Shown piece after piece: positions 31,841-45,900 of a stretch of DNA of 64,000 nucleotides. Both the position numbers and the translations under genes were made by a program. The notes beneath the pieces were generated by a model that saw nothing but the letters and a program-made list of their open reading frames with translations, had not been told where the DNA came from and did not search any database. Each line of letters begins with the position of its first letter. Position 1 is the first letter of the stretch. The stretch lies in NCBI GenBank assembly GCA_039704465.1, contig JASFAU010000001.1:930001-994000 (forward strand), written 5' to 3'. The DNA comes from Plasmodiophora brassicae. Lineage: Eukaryota > Endomyxa > Phytomyxea > Plasmodiophorida > Plasmodiophoridae.

Positions 31841-31978
31841 TCCTGTCTTCCGCGTCGCGACTGCAGGAACTACCTACACCTGTCTTCCGCGTCGCGACTG
31901 CGGGAACTACACCTGTCGTCGGCATCGCGACTGCGGGAACTACACCTGTCGTCCGCGTCGCGACTGCGGGAACTACAG
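31841..31978. repeat. 33-bp tandem repeat, four copies
   Basis: The unit CGCGACTGCGGGAACTACAC plus CTGTCGTCCGCGT recurs at a 33-bp spacing; the first copy is 36 bp. The unit length is a multiple of three, so all frames stay open across it and create artificial ORFs. It lies between the small membrane protein gene and the tail-anchored coiled-coil gene. Confidence 0.85.
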
Positions 31979-32009
31979 TCTGCACCAATGCAGTTGCACA
32001 GTTGGCAAA

Positions 32010-32992
32010 ATGCCCGATGGCATTCTGATCAGCGAGGAGGAATTCGCTCGCGTCGTGTCGCTGAAGGCGGCGCATGACACCGGGGCGGAGCGGCAGCGGG
32101 AGCTGGCCGAGCGGAACCGGGCGCTGGCCCGCAGCCTGGACGAGTGCCGGGCGGAGGCGGCACGGTTCGAGGCGCAGCTGCAGGCGCTGCGCGACGACGT
32201 CGACAAGGCGGGCCGGCGGGCCAGGACGGCGGAGGAACTGGCTGCTAGTTTGCAGGCGGACCTGCTGGCGAAGGAATCCGAAGTTGCCCTGCTAGAGTCG
32301 AATGTCACGTCGCTGACGGCAAAGTTGCACGGTGCAGAAGAGGCCATTCTCCAGCACAAGGTATATAGTGGGAAGGACGGTAACACGTCTGACTGTTTGC
32401 CTCCAGGTCCAGGAAGCCGACGGCATCGGGCACAGGCAACAGCATCAGCGCGCAGCGAGGATGGTCGCCCAGCTGGAGCAGCAACTGATGCGGAAGCAGG
32501 AAGAGGCTTCTGTTAGCGAACGGGTCGTTCTTTATGACTGATGGCATGTCGTCCTTCTCACGTAGCGCGCTAGAAACTGGCCGAAATGCAGGAGGCTTTG
32601 CATCGACTGGAAGCCGTTGTCCAGCAGTACACGGATGACAGGGAGCGGTATGAGCACGACCTGAAGACTTTGGAGTCAACGTCTACCTCTTCAAACGCAG
32701 TTATACCGTTCAACGTATGGACAGACCCAGAGGCGTTACTCGCCCGTCTTGTCCTATGAACCTCTGGCTGATGCAGTGCTGCTAGCCGTCGACGTTCCTG
32801 GAGACATGCACGAAAGCCGACCTGCTCGTCAAGGTACGCGATCGTCAATCAAATGCCACCCTGATCTCATTCCACCAGATCGATGAGCTCAAATCCGCTA
32901 AACGGCGATTCGCGATTCGCGTCTACTCCCAGCTGCTCGTACTGTTCACCTTCCTGATCCTGTTCGCTCTGGTTGTCCCGCTGGACATCTAA
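32010..32992 (+). CDS. Tail-anchored coiled-coil protein (golgin-like)
   Basis: Exons 32010..32360, 32407..32511, 32574..32714, 32786..32833, 32879..32992; introns 45-71 nt; 252 aa in frame. Coiled coil from about 20 to 190 (blocks RELAERNRALARSLDE, EMQEALHRLEAVVQQY). A membrane helix at the extreme C-terminus (LLVLFTFLILFALVVPL) leaves two residues outside. That topology is typical of tail-anchored tethers such as golgins or outer-membrane adaptors. Family not recognised. Confidence 0.7.
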
Positions 32993-33014
32993 TACCACTA
33001 CAGCACGTACAGCG

Positions 33015-33691
33015 ATGACCAGACCTGTGGAGGACTGGCGAGAAGAGCGTTGACTGGGTCTCTCTATTGGTACAAAAGACATCGCGCGTTGCGACGATTG
33101 CGGAGAGATGCGCTGGCTGGTGTCGGAAACGATCGCCGACGTCGGTCGGCGTGTCTCGTGGCACGAGGCGCTGAAGCCCGGCGACTACGTTGAGCAGGGC
33201 GATTTGGTGCGTCTGTGCAAGCGGGCGCGGGAGATGGGTGTCGACTCGAACATGTATCTGCATACGATCGCGAAATCGTCTGATATCGAACCTGGCGACT
33301 ATGGGCGACCCAGTCGGCCACGAGTAATATTCCTGCTTATGCTGGTTTCATTGTCCGATGACGAGCGTCTGCCCAGAGCTCGTCGTTCGCGGCTAGACTG
33401 GATGAACTTCGCCGCAAGCAGGATGCGATCGCGTATCGTCAGATGGTCGGGATGAAAGCGGATCGCGATGAGGCGCGGGACTTGTCGCTAAAAGCGACGG
33501 ATCGACGGGCGATCAGCATGGGCGTCAACATGATCGCTTCGATGATCACTGCGATGGTCGCTGGATACACCGTCGGGCAATCGATGCACTGGTCGCCGGT
33601 CGCGTCGGTTTGCACCGGCCTCGTCGCAGTGCTGGGCATCGTGACCGTCGAAGCATGGCTTCTCGTCATTCGAGAATCTCGTCTTGATTAG
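33015..33691 (+). CDS. Vma12/TMEM199-like V-ATPase assembly factor
   Basis: Exons 33015..33048, 33106..33323 and 33377..33691 (introns 57 and 53 nt); 188 aa. A soluble N-terminal half is followed by ARLDELRRKQDAIAYRQMV. Two membrane helices in the last 70 residues (ISMGVNMIASMITAMVAGY and VASVCTGLVAVLGIVTVEAW) complete the Vma12/TMEM199 layout. Vma12 acts in the ER with Vma22 to assemble the V0 sector. The 34-nt first exon is inferred from frame and splice sites only. Confidence 0.65.
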
Positions 33692-33965
33692 CCGTACCTG
33701 TTGCAAGTACCGCCGCATACATCGTCAATGAGGTTGCTCGTTCGCTGAAGCCGGTCTTGCAGAATGTGACAAGCGACCCCATTCATGGTGGCGTCTTCAG
33801 AAGTCCAAACGGTCTACCTGCTGTTGGTCCTGGATTTCATGGGACGTGATGTCATCCTTCGTAAGGTTCAACGGATCTAAACGGGATCGCCTTGTGGGAC
33901 TGGCGAATCGGCAAGTTGCAGGACAACGTTGTTGCTGTATTGCATGTGTTGAAATGATACGCTGC

Positions 33966-36900
33966 TCAGTATCGCAGGCCACAGAACAGCGCGACGCCCG
34001 CCTTGACCCATTTCGAGGGTGGAGCTAGGGAGGGCAGTTCACAGAACATGATGAAGTTCGTGCTGTGGCCGGTCGTGGACAGGGTCCCCGTTCGCGTCAG
34101 GATCTTGTAGACTGGGCAACTGTAGACGCCTTGCTTGGGCTCGACGCGATTGACCACAGGAACCAGCCAGATCTATGCGACCGTGAGACGATGTACTGCC
34201 CGCTTCATGCGGGTGCCAGCTATACCGTTGGCATTGCGACATAGAGCTCTTTGGGTGTGGAATCGGCCAGGGACTCGCTGATCGGGTCCCAGCGTGCCCC
34301 TTCCAGGTACAACCCGCGAATTAGGCAACCATCAGCGACGCGTTCGGCGCCAGGCTGGAAGTCCGGTGGCATAACACGGAACGAGAACGAAACCTATCCA
34401 GACACGTGTCTTCAGCGAGATCCCCAGGACTGGTCAGCAGTGGACGTTACCGAATCAATCGGCTTCACGTGGCGACGTGCATAGTTCTGAAGCGTACCGG
34501 TCAGGAACGCCTGTGGGAAGAAGAACCCGGATATCCAGAATACGGCCGGTGTGCCATCCTTGATCCAGCCGTTAATGAACGCCTAGCGAACATTGCCGGG
34601 TTGGTGGCGGGTCCAGCACACAACGGGTCCATGGTACGGTACCATTCGGGCGTGCAGGTCATTGACCCACGACGACAGATTCAGCAGCGACGGGTAGGCG
34701 ACGGCCGACCAGACGTCGGGGACCTGGTTCTTGAACAGCGAATCGGCCATGCTCTCCAGCTCAGCGGTCATGACCATTTCTCCCTTGAGCGCCTTGCCCA
34801 ATGCGATCAGCGTCTCCTTGACGCGCACAAGCAATCTACAGCCGTCGTTTCAGTCACCGGGCCATAAAGCGCCATGGAAAGCACCAACCTGTTGTAGCGG
34901 ATCGCTTCCTGGACGAGGACCGTGTTCATGCTTTCCGTGTAGGACGTCGGGTACATCTTCGTCACCGATTCAATGTCAATCACGGCCGGCAACGTCGCCA
35001 GTATACGAGTGGCCACATCGGCCACGATCGACTCGCGAGACTTGCCCGTGCCCGAACTGACCCGAGGCAGAATCGACAGAATACAGGCGAACAGGCTGCC
35101 AACAACAATTCAGCCTTCTCCCGGCACACAGTTGTATCGCTCCCACAAACCTGTTTGTCTCTTCGCGTGCATACGAAATGTCGGCGTTATCGTGCAGGCC
35201 GAACGCTTCCGGATCGGATGTCGACGGCAACGACCGAATGTAGGACAGGTAATCCTCGCGATTCCCAGCCGGGATCGAATGGTAATGTCCTGATGCTGAG
35301 AAGCTGTAGTCTGAACGATGACGCTCAGTACATGTTTGCCAGTCGAGAAAGCCCCATGCACGTACTTGATCGCAGAGCCTGAGGCGTCACGAAGTCGTCG
35401 AGGATCGTCCGTATCGTACGCCGGTCGATGTCGTCGGTGACTCTGCCACCGTAGTTGATGTCGTATGTCAGGAAGTGTATCACCTTCGGTTCTCTCAGAT
35501 CGGGACGTGGGCACACCAACCCCAAACAGTCACCGGTACCTGATATGGGATCTCGTCGAACATGTTGATGAAGTCTCTCAGCTGGGAGATACAGACTTGC
35601 AGGTCGGATTCAGTGAACCGGTACTTCAACAGACAAAGTCAGCAACCGCTGGCGGTGCAACACTACGAGGCGCGCTGGTTACAGGAATATTCCATCCGAG
35701 TGGGCCGAATTTACGCCGCTCAAGGATGTTGGCGTGGAACAGGCACAAGGCGAACGTTAACGTCTTGAACTCGGACGGTTTGTTGCAGTCGTTCAAGAAC
35801 TCGTCAGTGAACCCAAGGTACGACCTCGTCAGGTTCGCCCGCAACCCTGAAACGGACAGCGGTCAGCATCGGACGCAATGCGAATGTCGGATTGCCAACC
35901 TTTAGGTGGTTCGTTGGTCATCTTGACGCCATCCTGGAGAATGGAGACCGGGAACTTGGGCGTCGGAAGCGACGTCAACCACAGGCGGAACTGTGGGCTG
36001 ACATCGGTGCGATCGACAAGCGATTCGCAGATCATCTCCAGGGTGGGCAGCCATGAGATCGCCAGGTGACAGTTCTGCAACAAGACCCATCCCCCTGCCC
36101 GGCAGGCCGCCGTGATGTACCTGGCCATCGTCAACACTCAGAGAACCGCCAGCGGGCAACCGATCTGCGGCACACCGTTCGGCAATGACGCCTTGTCCTT
36201 TACCAAGCGACGTCGATTTCAGCTTCTCCTTCATGCCCATGTCCTCGGCGAACTTCATCAGGTCCTCTGCCGGGTCGGCGCCAGGACTCAAGACGAACAC
36301 CAGTGGGGTCTTGTAGGTTGACACCGAGAACGACCCCGCCAGGTCGTACGCTGAAGAGGTCGTCAGCGGCAACTAGCGATTAGCGTTTGGGCAACAGTAC
36401 CAGGAGGTTCGGTGAATTCACGACCCATCTGGTTGATGATGAATTCCTCGATGCCATCGCGCATCTTGCTGGGTCGCAGGCATTTCAGCACCAACAGCTT
36501 CTGGAACGGCGACAACGACGTATCGAACGGGACCGGTAGCGGCTGATGATGTGAGTCGCCTGTTGCACGATATCAGAGACCCGGCCCGAACCATGTCTGG
36601 CAGATTCGTTCCAACGTACTGGCGTCGCAATACGTCTTGAAGACGGATAACCCGGATGGGTTCAGGAAGCTCTGCTCGATGTGGCTGAAGTTGGGAAGGT
36701 CGCTCAGCGCCAGGATCGACTGCCACATATCTTCTGCAATCCAGCTTGCTGTGTGGTCGTTAGATCGCAGCTGTCGAACACCAATGCCGCTCCTGTACCG
36801 GGTCGTTCGATGTTCTTGGTTGGAGCGCCGCCGCCGACCAGGAACCTCCATTCGTCGGGGTCGATCAGGTTGTCGCCTTGCATGATCTGGGTGCAGATCA

Positions 36901-39900
36901 GGAAGCTGAAGAGCGGCTTGTGCCGTTCGAAGACGGATCGGCAGACAGCCTCGTATAGGCTGCGAGTGAAGTGGGCGTTCAGGTTCAGCAACCGAGTCGT
37001 TAACACGTCCGACGCGATCGCGTTTTCGATCGACAGGAGGAACAAGTTGACGAACCACTGAACGTCCTATTTAGACCGACGGCAGGTGGACGACGACGTG
37101 TCTGACGGGCAGACCTGCAACGAGTACTGGTACATCGGGTCGATGTTGGCCAGATCGGCGATGCAGAAATAGAGGAGAGACGCGCGGAACGCCACAGGAA
37201 TGTAGCCGGCCCGAGAGATATCAATCTCCTTCTCGACGATCTCCGCCTCGGCAACCTGACGACGACGATGCCCGCGTTCAAACAGGCTTCTCAGCACACA
37301 AGACGACCGCACGCGATCACCTTTTCGTTGATCTCGCGCGACGTCGACTGCGACGATGCCAGCGTGTCGATAAGCTCTTCGTCGTCGAGAATATCGCCCT
37401 GGGACGAAGACAGCAGTTTGAGGATCTTGTCCTCGATCTCCTGTAGCTCCTCCTTCATCTTGTTGTTCGAAACGACTACAGGGACGGTCAGGATGGGGAC
37501 CGACTGGTGCCGCGTTCTCGTTTACCTAATCGGTTCTTCTTCGTCTCCAATTCAGGCGACTCCTTCGATACGACAATGCCCAGCATCTGGTCCTGCAGAC
37601 CGGCCCGAGTGATCGTGAAGTTCAGCAGGGTCACTTTCACCTGATCATTGGACGAGTCAGGACACCACTGTGCGTCAGGCGGACGCGCATCGAGACCTGC
37701 AACTCGGGCGAGTAGTGAGGGTTTGGCAACTTCGTCGTCATGTAGAACTGGAAGTCACCGCTGTATGGGATGGTCGCGTCGCCGATCGTGATATGCGGTA
37801 CGCCATTCACCGGGAACGTCTACGATGTCGCTGAGACTGTGCACGCCACATTGCCAGGCGTTCGTGTTCGTACCTGTCGAAGGAGGACGGGCTCCAGAGC
37901 CGGATCGAGTTCGTTCCCAATGTTCTCGATCAGGACCCATTTACCGAAGCGGATCGCGTTCTCCAGCGTTCGCGTGAAGTTATCTGTCAGCTTCACGACG
38001 TCCATGCCGTTCTTGGCGAGGGATTTGCCCATGCCCTTCACGAACTTGTTGGCCTGGCCCTGGGTAGGCACACACACAACCTCAGCACTCGTAATGATCA
38101 AGGACAAACGGGTATCGAACCTGCGGGTCGATTAAGAGCGGCCAGCGCACGCTTCGGGCCATGATGATGCCATTCTCGATAGAGACGGTATCGGTCGGCA
38201 GACCGAACAGGTTCCAGCTGCGTATCGCGACCGGGTTGCCCAACGTTGACGAGACGGTGCACCCGGCGCTGTACACGATGTCATACTGCGCTAGCTTGTC
38301 GTGCCATTCCTATGCCAACAACCGTTAACGCACAGCCACCTCCGCATGTGTTGGAGCTCAGCCGCCTACCTTCACGATCTTATTCCGGAATTCGCCAGTG
38401 AACGCCCCCAGATAGGCAATCGACCCAGCACTGACGAGAATGTCACCCGTAACGCGAGTGTAGGCCACAGTCAAATCCTAAGCCATGCGTTAAACGGGAA
38501 CGTCGCGGTCGGGCACGACGGAAGTGTGAGGCGAACCTTGACGGTCTCCGACCATCGACGACGTTCGCCGCCGAGGCCGCCGACGAGCTTCTCGGCGCGA
38601 ACGAGCTTGACTTTGCAGATGGCGACTTCGGACGCCAATGCTTCCTTCTTCTGGACCGCGGCCATGTAGTTGGCCTCGAGCGCTGCGATTCGGCCCTCGA
38701 CGGATTGCAACCGTGCCACCGCCTCAGCCAATGCGGCATTGACGCGCTCGAGTTCCTGTTCCGATCGTTAGCGCGCAAGGACACGATTGACAGTCGAGCA
38801 CCGCTGTGGGACCTGTTCAGCGGCGCGCAGAGCAATACGCTTCGGCTCGACGTTCTTGGCGACCGTGTCGTATGTGAACATGGCGCGTACCCACTGGCAG
38901 ATCGCTTTGCACGCTTTCGACGCTTTCTCGATGGCGAGAGGCGTGAAGTCCTCTCGCTCCATAAACGGTTTGATCTGCAGAACCCGATGTCATCAGCTGG
39001 CGCTTGTCAACGGGCGACCTTCATCGGACCTTCTCGATCACGTCGGTGGGAATGTTATCCTTGTCATATGTCATCAGCATGTCGAGGAACTTCTTGGCAT
39101 CCTTGAAGAGCTTGGTCGAGGCCGGCTCCCAGTAGTCGTTGATCTTCTTGCCCACGTTGTCCGGATCATTCTTCTTAATCGGCGGGATATTGAACAAGAT
39201 GCAGGTGGCCTGGCACGTCATCAGCGATGGCACACGAGCCGACGCATCGACATCTGCCGACCTGGACGGTAATCAAGACACCAGCAGGTGGCTTCTTCAT
39301 CGCCTTGACTTCGTCGAGGTCGCTCTTCTTCAGCAACTTGAGGCACGAGACGGCTTCCTCCAGCGCGGGGAGCGCCAGGTCGAGGTCTTTCTGAGCATCA
39401 TCCTTGATGGCTTTACATTCCGCCGCCTGTCACAAAATCGGTTCGTATCCGTTGGAGCATTCCACACCGCCCTGACCAACCTTGGTCTGCGCGTCCGCTT
39501 CCTGTTTCGAGACAACTTCCCGCGTGGCATCGGCGTCCTTCTTGTCAACGCTGATCTGCTTCATCATTGTTTCGACCTGCGGCGTATGGTCAGCGACCTG
39601 GACCGACAACCCGAAGCGCCGCCGCGTGTACCTCCTCCTGCGTTTTGATCAGAATGGGCTGCTTGTTGACCAGCTCGACCTGGAGTTTGGCAACGGCCTC
39701 TGCGCTCTGCTCCAGTTTGTCCACACCGTTCTGCAGCTTGTCGCGAAGGCCCCCCACTTCCTTCCGCTTGATAGCTGAAAGGAGCAACACGTCAGGATGC
39801 GCCCCATGACGGTACATACCGTTGATCGGTACCGAGAATCCGTTTGAATGTCGACAGGACTTCCAGGTACGACGTGGGCGTAACGTAGTTGTGCCGGCGA

Positions 39901-42900
39901 AGCAATTCCGCATATGCAATGCTGTTGCGCTCGACGCTCTGATGGATCGCGACGAACATGTTGACAATGGGTTCAATCGTGCCAAGGGACTGTCGCAGGA
40001 CGTCAACACGCAGATCAGACATCGTGGCGGATCGTTCCCACTGACCAGGTCGTCCTCCGTCAGGCTGGACAGTGCAACGGAACGCAGCGCCTCGGCCGGC
40101 CAGGGCGAGAACCAGTCAATCGTGCAGCAGTTGACCAGAGCGGGGAACATCCGCAACCTCGTCCGGAACGCGTCGCCCATCGGTGACATGCACAGGCAAA
40201 TGTGCAAGTTCGTGCGAACGCGCGCCACGAATGAGGCGTAAATGTTCGACTAGGACACGGTCGTGTCAGGGTAGTCGGAGCATCGGGCGCGTCACAGCCA
40301 TGATTCCGACCTTGGTCGGCGCCACTTTCCGGCGCTGGCAATCGACCCGACACGCGTTGATGATAGCCTCCATGTCCTCCGCGTTGTACAGGTTCGGGAC
40401 GTCGCCCGAGTTCAACACGTTGTTGATGTCCTGCGTCAAGCCATATCCATCAGCGACGACGTCCACCCGACGCTGCTCTGTGCGACCGGAACCTCAAGCT
40501 GGGCCTCCTTGACGATCTGCGTGTCGGACATGAGGAAGACGGTCTGCTTCTCTTGCAGGCCGGCCGACAGTAGGCACTTCCGCAGGTCGTCGTGCCACGC
40601 GTTCATGTCGTACGACTTGCTGACTTCGATCTGGAACAGGTCGTACTCGCCCATGAACGCGGCCAACCGCGTCAGGCTCTGCCGGCCACTGCCACCAACG
40701 CCCAGCAGTAGCGCATTGCCCTAACACGAAGTCGGCACGCTTCACGACAGGGGCCGCGCGGCTCGCCGGGCGGGCACCAACCTGAGGTTGACGAAGGATG
40801 CGACAGATGCGCGACACGTGCTCAATCGCGTCGATGAACATGACGAGTTTCATCTTGTTCTTCTTCTCGCTGTTGTACTCCTCCAGGTACTCCTCCATGA
40901 CGGTCACCAGCTTGTCCATATCGGTGATCTCGTCGTAGACGCGGACGTCGGCCCCACTCCCGCCCATGTAATCGCCGAACAGGACCCGACCTTCCGGGTT
41001 CGTCACCACCTCCAGCCACGATTTGCCTGATTGCCCGCACACACACACACAATCAGCCAACGTCACCGCAACGTGGACACCTACCCATACCGAAATTCTC
41101 CTTCAGCAGGCGAGTCAGCAGGCCTGTGAACCAGTCCTGGTCGGTGGCGTTGACCATCCGGTCAGCGAAGACGCGCCGGTTCTCATGGATCCACAATCTC
41201 AGCAACGCGTCGACATCGGCGACGCGACGAGGGTCGGCGTTGAGGATCCCCTGGAACACCTTGGACAGGTCACGAAGGTTGAACGTATAGTGCGACTTGG
41301 AGGGCGTCGGAAGAAGCTCGGCGGCGATCGTCTTGTAAATCTCAACGGTCGACGTAACCAGCGCGCTGGCACAGACTTGGATCTCGTCTGGGAACGCTTG
41401 CAGGAAGTCGCGCAGAATCGTCAGGAAGATCTGCTGCAGGCTGACCGAGCTCAGGTCGGTGTGGTTCACCTGTCGCCAATCATCAACCGTAGCGGACGCC
41501 CTCTGAAAACGTGGCGTACCTGGGTGAAGTGACGTAGGAAGCGGCCGGTGACCGGGTTACGACCGCCGCCGGGCGGACCCATGGCGCCGATGAAGATCAG
41601 ATCGACAACCTTGTTGAACTGGAGCGTCTTCAGGTCGTACCACCCGCTGTGGTCCATCCACTGTCGCAGCAGCTCGATCGGCGGCTGTGCAAAGTACTTC
41701 TCCCTCGCCGGCATGTTCATGTCGTCAACGAGCACGACGTACGTCTTCCCGATCGGGGGCCTGCACAACCGAACAAGTCAACGACCGCGGCTGGCAGACG
41801 AACGATGACGGCGCCGAACCCGTAGACGCGCTGCCTGCGCTTTTCCATCTTGGCGTCGAGGATGTCCTGGACCTGGTTCGAGCTGGTGGCCGCCGAGAAG
41901 ATCAACGAGATGGGCTGGAGTTCAGCGGGCATCGTCGCCAGGTACGATGTGACGTTCACGGTCTTGCCCGTGCCCGTGTTGCCGGTGAACAGGACGTGCT
42001 TGCCGTGACGAATGTGCAGATCGAGAAGGAACGTGTACCGCACCGAGTCGACGGTCGGTACGATGATGTCCTGGAACGCCGACTTGCTGGGGATCACGTA
42101 TTCCGGCACGGTCGTCATCCACATGCGCCACGAATCGGTCTGCAGGTCGAAGACAAAGTCGTAGACGAGGCCTGATTCGGGAGGTGGACGCTCGAACCCG
42201 TTCAGGTCCAGCTGGAGACGGAGCCACTGGTCGAACTTCTGTCGCCCAACCTCGTTCGTGGTCGCACCCACCGACCAGATCAGTGCGAACAGGAAGAGCG
42301 GCCCGATCTGGCCACCTGCGACGTCGTCAGCTGGTGCCTGGGACAGCCTCGAGCGTCTACCGCGCGTACCTAGCCGCTCAACCTTCTCGGCGAGCTCCGA
42401 TTCGTCAACGGTCTTATCGGCGACGGGACGGTACGGGGCGAAGAAGCAGTCGAGGATGCCGGTGGCCGCCTGGACCAGGTTCGTGTTGACCGTGGGCACA
42501 GGCTCCACCAGGTTCCGGCGCATGAACGCGATGGCCGTCTCGACGTACGTGTCGAACAGGTACAGCAGCATGGGCTGGAGAGAGTCGACTGCTTTCGGTA
42601 GGCTCTGTGGTAAACGAGACGTGGGCGACGGCAGCGTCTATGGGCAACAACACCAATGCCCGGCAGTACCTGTAGCCAGGACGCCACCAAGGGCCTGAGA
42701 CCGATGGCCTCCGGATCCATGTACACCATCCCACATCGGGAAACCGTGGCAGGTGACGCCACGCTCAGGTCTTCGACCTCAAAGATCATCGTCATCGTTG
42801 GCGGCATCTTCGGTGGCGCATCAGACCCATTGAAGCGCGACGGTACGTGGCGCGCGCCCTGACCTGAATGATTTCACCCGAGTTCAGACACAGCTTCTTG

Positions 42901-45900
42901 TTGTCGTCCAGGACGGTGTTCATGTTCTCGATCCACAGGGCGTCGACGGGGCCGTCGAAGACGATCCAGTAGCGCTCCAGAACGTCGCTCGGCTCACAGC
43001 ACTGACGCATCACGAACGCCAGAATACCGTCCGTCCTGGAGGACGACGACGGTCAGCCCCGTTTCTCAATGCAGCAACGTCCGGACGCACCATTCGTGGG
43101 TCGCCTCGTCGAACTGGCCGTATAGTTGCCCCATCTTGATGCTCTTCGGGTTCAGGACGTGGGTTTTGACGCGCAGGAACTCGTCCAGGCCGCCGTCAGC
43201 GAGCCGGTTCAGCGCCTTCTGCAACGTGGCGATGTTGCCGGTCTTGCCGCCGCCAGTGGGACCGACCACCATCAGACCATGACGAACCTCGGCCGTCTCG
43301 AACAGCTGAATCGACTTCTGGCAGAACGACCCAACGGGCTGGAGGCCTGCCTCCATAGCGGACGCGATGATCGCGTTCATCAGCGCACCGTAGTCGATGT
43401 CTGGCTTAGCGATCCCAGGGAACAGGTCGGAGATGATACCCTGACCGTCTCGTTAACCGCGTGGAACCCGACGAGAAACCGACAGCACGAACCTCGAATA
43501 GAGGTAGGTCATCGACAAGGAACTTCGGGACGTTGACGTCGCGAAGCGCCCTCAGCAGCAACACGTTTTCATCCAACTGAGGGTCCTTTCGCTTCAAAAT
43601 GCCTGCCTGGGTGATGACCGTCTTGACGGCTCGCATCCCGTAATCGTAGTGGTCCTGCAACGATGTTATGCAACATGGGTGAACGCGCGGGGCGGGCACC
43701 GAGTTACCTGAGCTGATAGTTGCTCGGAGCACAGCTTGAAGGTGGCCACCATCTTGAGTGACAGGGCGCGCGCGGCACTGAACCCGAACGAGTACAGCAT
43801 GATTTCGGCTGGCGAGCAAGGACGCGTTGGTGCACACCCAGGACGGGAGACGCGTTGGGCGTACCGATCAAGGCATAGTCGGGCACCATCATGGCGACCG
43901 GTCGGAACAGGGCCGCCAGGTTGTCCGGCAATTCGGTACGACCGGCGTACCCAGGGTTCATCGTAATGAACGCACAGCACGACTGCGAACGTCGATACGT
44001 CAGTGGGCGCGCACGTGTGGGCAGGCCGACAGCGAATGGCATACAAGGCGCAGACGAAGCTCGCAGTCCTCGAACACGAAGTGGTCGACTTTGGCGCGCA
44101 CAGCGTTCCAGATGGTCTGCACCTGCTGAGCGACAACGGACAGCACTTCGATATCGATACGGTTGAACTCGTCGAAGCACGCCCAGGCACCGCTGGATGC
44201 CAGCCCTGGATCGCAGACGACGTTAACACCCGTAACGTATAATGGCACCGCTGGGCAGCCAGGTACCTTTGAAGAATTTCCCCATGGCGATGTGGTCCAG
44301 CGAATCGCTGCAGTTGAAGACGACACATTGAATAGCGACGCATTTCGCGAGGTCCTTCACCGTTTCCGTCTTGCCGGTACCGGCTGGCCCTGCGGGAGCA
44401 CCACCCAGATGGAGCTGAAGCGCCGTCATCAGCGTCATGTAGCAGCGCTCGGTCAGTGGAGTAATGACTGGCGAGCCCGTCAGTGACGCCTTCGTGCACC
44501 ATTGCCGGCACATTCACCTACCAAGACGCAGGGAGTTGCCCAGGTACTCGTAGGCGTAATCGAACCGAGCCTGGACCATCTGCACAGCGATCTGGCTGGT
44601 CGACGGATCGACATAGTATCGCATCTGAGAGATCCATCCGAAGTCGGTGACGGCCGACACGCCTTCGTCCACCATCCGGGAGATGACGTCGCGGGCGTGC
44701 ACGTCGAGCACGATGAGTGCCCCGATTGTCATTCGTTGCAGAGGTGTCAGGTTGCCTCGCACCAGGGTCACCATATCCGACAGCTGTTGACGCTGGAGGT
44801 CCAGGAACTTCTTCACGCCATTATGACCGTCCTGACGAAGCGCCTGTGTCATGTGCATCGTGAGAACACGGAACGACGGGCAGTGGTGTCCGGCGAACCG
44901 AACCTGTTCGCATTCCCGGGTCCAGTGAATTTGGGAACCCGTCAGGACGCACTGTGCTGGCCAGTCCTTCACCCAATCCGATCGCGTCTTCTCCAGGTAG
45001 TCGGCCACCGAGTCATTGATGACCTTCTTGACCGACGCTCGCATCATATCTTCGACCTCGCTGAGCCAGTTCTCAACATTCTTCTCGGACGGGTCGATGA
45101 GTTCCTTGAAGTCGACGCGCTCCTTCTCGGCGGAGAACATGGCCGATATGCGACCATCGGCATTGAATTCCAGTCTGCGCAGGCGCGATCAGGGCGCGCT
45201 CTGCCGGACGTGACGTCCGACACCTACCGAGTAACGTTCTCGAAGCACTTCTTCAGATGTGGCTGAACGGCGGTGGGGTCCTTGGCCTGGGATAGGATCT
45301 GGAGAAGCTCGTCGTTGCTGAGGAAATAGAATCGGGCGAAAGCGCCTCGTTTCGAGTCGAGGTAGTCGCTGAGGCCCTTCTGCACGATTTCAAGCTGCTT
45401 GTTTCCCTCCTGGAACTGGGCCAGCAGGGTCGGGTCGTCACATACGACCAGCACATCAGGGTTGGCGAAAAAGTTCGCCATCGTCGTTCGCCACATGCGA
45501 TTCACGTTGCTGGGCACAAGTGCTGCCGATGAGCAAAGCCTAGCAGACAACGATGTGGGATATCACCTGAATCGTTTGCCTTCAACAGGTAGCTGTTTCA
45601 GAATATCGGCCGAATCGAAGATGGGGCGCAGGTATAGCCACGCCACCTGCACCATTAACAGCACCTCAAGAACGTCGCTGACGAGCTGGAGCTTGTGGTC
45701 CCAGTTGCTGATTCGTTCCTCGAACGGGCCTTTGAAGGTCGAGAATTGCATGGCCTGGTCACCGGACGTTCACGTACATCGATACACAGACACGAACGTT
45801 ATTCACGAACCTGCGTCATGACACGATGCTCGTCCAGCAATGCCATGACGACCTCGGTGCCTTTGACGATGTAGGTCCCAGTCGTCTTATAGGGTACGAC

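Noticed and set aside
41037..41052. A CA dinucleotide run
   Set aside because: It is short and lies in or beside a DNAH1 intron; no sign of function.
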